This document shows positions 4,868-7,307 of a stretch of DNA of 7,307 nucleotides, piece after piece. Within the stretch, counting starts at the first letter, position 1; every line of letters starts with the position of its first letter. The DNA comes from Bacteroidota bacterium (GTDB taxonomy: Bacteria > Bacteroidota > Bacteroidia > Flavobacteriales_F > PHOS-HE28), in contig JAEZAU010000186.1 in the NCBI GenBank assembly GCA_023430325.1, forward strand, positions 1-7,307. The letters are read 5' to 3'. The position numbers and the translations under genes are program-made. Below the pieces are notes generated by a model. It was not told where the DNA came from. It worked only from the letters and a program-made list of their open reading frames with translations, and searched no databases.

Positions 4868-7307
4868 ATGGCCGATCGACCTTATTGCGTGAGCGGCGAA
4901 CTTTCCGTTGAACATTCCAAAGATAGCGACCAGCCTTCAAAAAAGGAAGTACCGTTGCCTAATTTTGCGCCCCCTTTGCCTACCCAGAAAGCTACCGATA
5001 CTTCGCGAAAGGTCATTTCCAATGGCCAGAACCCCGCCCCCAAAGGCCGATCAGGCTTCATTCGGGTGCAGGGAGCGCGCGTCCATAACCTGAAGAACAT
5101 CAGCGTGGACATCCCGCGCGGCAAGCTGGTGGTGGTCACCGGATTGAGCGGCAGCGGAAAGAGCAGCCTGGCGTTCGATACGTTGTACGCTGAAGGCCAG
5201 CGCCGCTATGTGGAAAGCCTCAGCAGCTATGCGCGCCAATTCCTGGGCCGCCTGGAGAAGCCCGATGTGGATCGCATCATCGGTATAAGCCCGGCGATCG
5301 CGATCGAACAAAAGGTGATGACCAGCAATCCGCGAAGCACTGTGGGGACAAGTACCGAAGTCTACGATCACCTGAAGTTGCTTTTCGCCCGGGCCGGACG
5401 CACCGTTTCCCCCGTCACCGGCAATGAGGTGAAGCGCAATACGATCGAAGATGTCGTGCAGGGCGTATTGAGCTATCCGGAAGGAAGCACCGTATTGATC
5501 CTTGCCCCCATTCATGTGCCCGCTGGCCGTGATCTACGTCAGCATCTGGAGATCCTTCAGCAGCAAGGATTCGCCCGCGTGCATGATGGAAAGGAGATCC
5601 ACCGGATGGAGGATCTTCTGGAAGGAAAGAAACAACTGAAAGGCACATGGTTCCTGGTGATCGATCGTGTGGTGGTGGAGCATGAAGGTGTGGGTGATGA
5701 ACGGATCGATAGCGAGATCGAGAGCCGCGCTGCCGACAGTGCCGAAGCAGCTTTCTTTGAAGGTCAGGGTGAACTTATTCTCCTGGGTGAAGATGCAAAA
5801 GGGAAACAGCGCCAACTGGGCTTCAGCGATAAGTTCGAGGCCGATGGATTGAAGTTCGAGGAACCTTCACCGAACCTTTTCAGCTTCAATGATCCGATCG
5901 GAGCATGCCCGCGATGCGAAGGCTATGGGAACGTGATCGGCATCGATCCGGACCTGGTGATCCCCGACAAGAGCCTCAGCGTTTACGATAATGCCGTGGC
6001 ACCCTGGCGTGGCGAAAAGCTTAGCGAATGGAAGGAGGATTTCATCCGCGATAGTTCGAAGCATGATTTCCCGATCCACCGCCCGTACCGCGAACTGACC
6101 GCCGTCCAGCGGGATCTGCTTTGGAAAGGTGCCCGCGGCGTGCGCGGCATCGATCGGTTCTTCGACTATGTGGAAGAGAAGAGCTACAAGATCCAGTACC
6201 GCGTACTTGCCAGCCGCTACCGCGGGAAAACGACCTGCCCGGAATGTGAAGGCACACGCCTGCGAAAGGAGGCCCGCTATGTAAAGGTCGGTGGCCGCGA
6301 TATCACCCAACTCGCCCGGTTGCCGCTGCAGGAAAGTCTGGGGTTCTTTCGCGATCTTCAACTCAACGAGCATGATCAGCGGATCGCCTCACGCTTGTTG
6401 AAAGAGATCACCAACCGCCTGCAATATCTCGTGGATGTCGGTGTCGGCTACCTCACCATGGATCGGCGCAGCAACACGCTAAGCGGTGGCGAAACACAGC
6501 GGATCGACCTCGCGACGAGCCTCGGCAGCAGCCTCGTGGGGAGCATGTACATTTTGGATGAACCGAGCATCGGGCTTCACACGCGCGATACGCATCGCCT
6601 GATCCAAGTGCTTATCAAGCTGCGCGATCTGGGCAATACGGTGATCGTGGTGGAACACGATGAAGAAGTGATGCGCGCCGCGGATCACATTATCGACATG
6701 GGGCCGATGGCCGGCACGCACGGCGGACAGGTCGTCTTCACCGGAACGCACGCCGATCTGGTAAAAAGCGACAGCCTAACCGCGAAATACCTCACCGGAA
6801 GAGAGAAGATCCCGATCCCGAAACGGCGCCGGTCGGTGAAGGACAAACTGATCCTGCGCGGTGCGCGTGAACACAATCTCAAGAACATCGATGTCGCTTT
6901 TCCGCTGAACATGCTCACGGTGGTAACCGGTGTGAGCGGAAGCGGAAAGACCACGTTGGTGAAACGGATCCTCTACCCTGCCCTCAAACGCGAACTCGAA
7001 GGTTTCAGCGACCGGCCCGGTGATCATAGCGGGATCGAAGGCGACATCCATCGCATACAGGCCGTGGAAATGGTGGATCAGGATCCGATCGGCCGGTCAT
7101 CGCGAAGCAATCCGGTCACATATGTGAAGGCGTGGGACGAGATCCGCCAACTGTACAGCGACCAGGAATTGGCGAAGGTTCGCGGCTACAAGCCGAGCTT
7201 TTTCAGTTTCAATGTTGATGGCGGCCGTTGCGAGCAATGCCAGGGCGAAGGCGAAGTGCACATCGAAATGCAGTTCATGGCCGACATCAACCTTACCTGT
7301 GATGCCT
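4868..7307 (+). CDS. uvrA: Excinuclease ABC subunit A (UvrA), 3' end cut by the window
   Basis: Damage-recognition ATPase of nucleotide excision repair: a UvrA dimer finds lesions and loads UvrB. Numbered from the in-frame ATG at 4868 (813 codons visible; the family is usually 930-950 aa): the conserved start 'IRVQGARVHNLKNI' follows a roughly 64-residue Pro/Ser/Lys-rich lead. Then come Walker A 1 GLSGSGKS (92-99), CPRC (Cys347/350), CPEC (Cys457/460), ABC signature LSGGETQRI (538-546), Walker B ending in Asp564-Glu565, switch His597, Walker A 2 GVSGSGKTT (688-696) and the C-terminal zinc module (Cys788/791, Cys811) at the edge. The signature has GGETQRI where many phyla have GGEAQRI, and the first zinc module shows one CxxC pair only. 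The start is uncertain: a promoter-like element sits at 4960, an in-frame TTG at 4976, and an ATG with AAAGG at 5022 is one frame off. Family call is certain. Confidence 0.97.
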   Translation, partial: MADRPYCVSGELSVEHSKDSDQPSKKEVPLPNFAPPLPTQKATDTSRKVISNGQNPAPKGRSGFIRVQGARVHNLKNISVDIPRGKLVVVTGLSGSGKSSLAFDTLYAEGQRRYVESLSSYARQFLGRLEKPDVDRIIGISPAIAIEQKVMTSNPRSTVGTSTEVYDHLKLLFARAGRTVSPVTGNEVKRNTIEDVVQGVLSYPEGSTVLILAPIHVPAGRDLRQHLEILQQQGFARVHDGKEIHRMEDLLEGKKQLKGTWFLVIDRVVVEHEGVGDERIDSEIESRAADSAEAAFFEGQGELILLGEDAKGKQRQLGFSDKFEADGLKFEEPSPNLFSFNDPIGACPRCEGYGNVIGIDPDLVIPDKSLSVYDNAVAPWRGEKLSEWKEDFIRDSSKHDFPIHRPYRELTAVQRDLLWKGARGVRGIDRFFDYVEEKSYKIQYRVLASRYRGKTTCPECEGTRLRKEARYVKVGGRDITQLARLPLQESLGFFRDLQLNEHDQRIASRLLKEITNRLQYLVDVGVGYLTMDRRSNTLSGGETQRIDLATSLGSSLVGSMYILDEPSIGLHTRDTHRLIQVLIKLRDLGNTVIVVEHDEEVMRAADHIIDMGPMAGTHGGQVVFTGTHADLVKSDSLTAKYLTGREKIPIPKRRRSVKDKLILRGAREHNLKNIDVAFPLNMLTVVTGVSGSGKTTLVKRILYPALKRELEGFSDRPGDHSGIEGDIHRIQAVEMVDQDPIGRSSRSNPVTYVKAWDEIRQLYSDQELAKVRGYKPSFFSFNVDGGRCEQCQGEGEVHIEMQFMADINLTCDA
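4918..4925 (-). promoter_or_regulatory. -7 promoter element for the sigma factor gene (TATCTTTG)
   Basis: Read on the minus strand this is a perfect TAnnTTTG, the -7 element of the Bacteroidota primary sigma factor. A TTG (in TTTTTTG) occurs upstream, but only 12 bp away, shorter than the usual -33 spacing. Transcription would start near 4911, leaving a long untranslated leader before the ATG at 4733. Confidence 0.5.
4960..4967 (+). promoter_or_regulatory. -7 promoter element for uvrA (TAATTTTG)
   Basis: A perfect TAnnTTTG followed by CGCC, a common look for housekeeping promoters in this phylum. The -33 region (about 4934-4940) has TTC rather than TTG. Transcription would start near 4972-4975, which places the in-frame ATG at 4868 outside the transcript. 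It therefore bears directly on where uvrA translation begins. Confidence 0.55.
5008..5012 (+). promoter_or_regulatory. Shine-Dalgarno-like AAAGG before the out-of-frame ATG at 5022
   Basis: AAAGG lies 9 nt before an ATG (5022-5024) whose frame reads MARTPPP. It is the best-placed ribosome site near the conserved start of UvrA, yet that ATG is not in the uvrA frame. Its transcript position, about 50 nt after the predicted start point, is also normal. Confidence 0.4.
5039..5045 (+). other. Candidate -1 slippery heptamer (C-CCA-AAG) or one-base indel site at uvrA start
   Basis: In the frame of the ATG at 5022 the codons are CCC-CCA-AAG. The heptamer from 5039 has the X-XXY-YYZ form in the right phase, and slipping back one base changes the frame to that of UvrA, giving MARTPPPKGRSGF and then IRVQGARVHNLKN. 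The same result follows if one C is missing from the run at 5037-5041. Whether either is true cannot be told from one sequence. Confidence 0.3.

Noticed and set aside
4908..5093. Plus-strand frame MNIPKIATSL and onward as a separate small gene before uvrA
   Set aside because: It overlaps the conserved start of uvrA. Only its last part, from the ATG at 5022, is of interest, as a possible out-of-frame uvrA start.

Overview
The window looks like a chromosomal housekeeping stretch from a moderately GC-rich member of the Bacteroidota, possibly a Flavobacteriales-type lineage. This is inferred from four things: proteins of Bacteroidota type (a DoxX/MauE-like membrane protein of the BT_3928 kind, UvrA with the signature LSGGETQRI), -7 promoter elements matching the phylum's TAnnTTTG consensus, generally weak Shine-Dalgarno sequences, and an autonomous ECF sigma factor with no adjacent anti-sigma gene. 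There are no insertion sequences, CRISPR arrays, phage genes or convincing RNA genes.

Layout. Positions 41-2646 (minus strand) hold a two-gene operon: a DoxX-like redox membrane protein followed, with an ATGA overlap, by a DppB/OppB-type ABC transporter permease. Positions 2647-2836 are a divergent intergenic region. Positions 2837-3583 (plus) encode a probably exported metallo-beta-lactamase-fold hydrolase. Positions 3584-4121 are mostly non-coding but contain a small minus-strand ORF (40 or 58 aa) followed by its own hairpin terminator, and upstream of it the strong terminator of the next gene. Positions 4122-4733 (minus) encode an ECF sigma factor. From about 4868 or 5022 to the window edge (plus) lies uvrA, the excinuclease ABC damage-recognition ATPase, truncated by the window end.

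How they work together. The DoxX-like protein and permease are probably translationally coupled, although no direct functional link is visible. The sigma factor and uvrA are divergently transcribed from a region with two perfect TAnnTTTG elements on opposite strands, 34 bp apart. The uvrA start is the real puzzle. The in-frame ATG (4868) lies upstream of the plus-strand promoter-like element. The best-placed ATG (5022, with AAAGG 9 nt upstream) is one frame off and would rejoin the uvrA frame through a correctly phased C-CCA-AAG heptamer, or if one C is missing from the adjacent C run. I see no multi-gene system that looks undescribed. The most worthwhile leads are the uvrA start region and the small ORF at 3801-3977.
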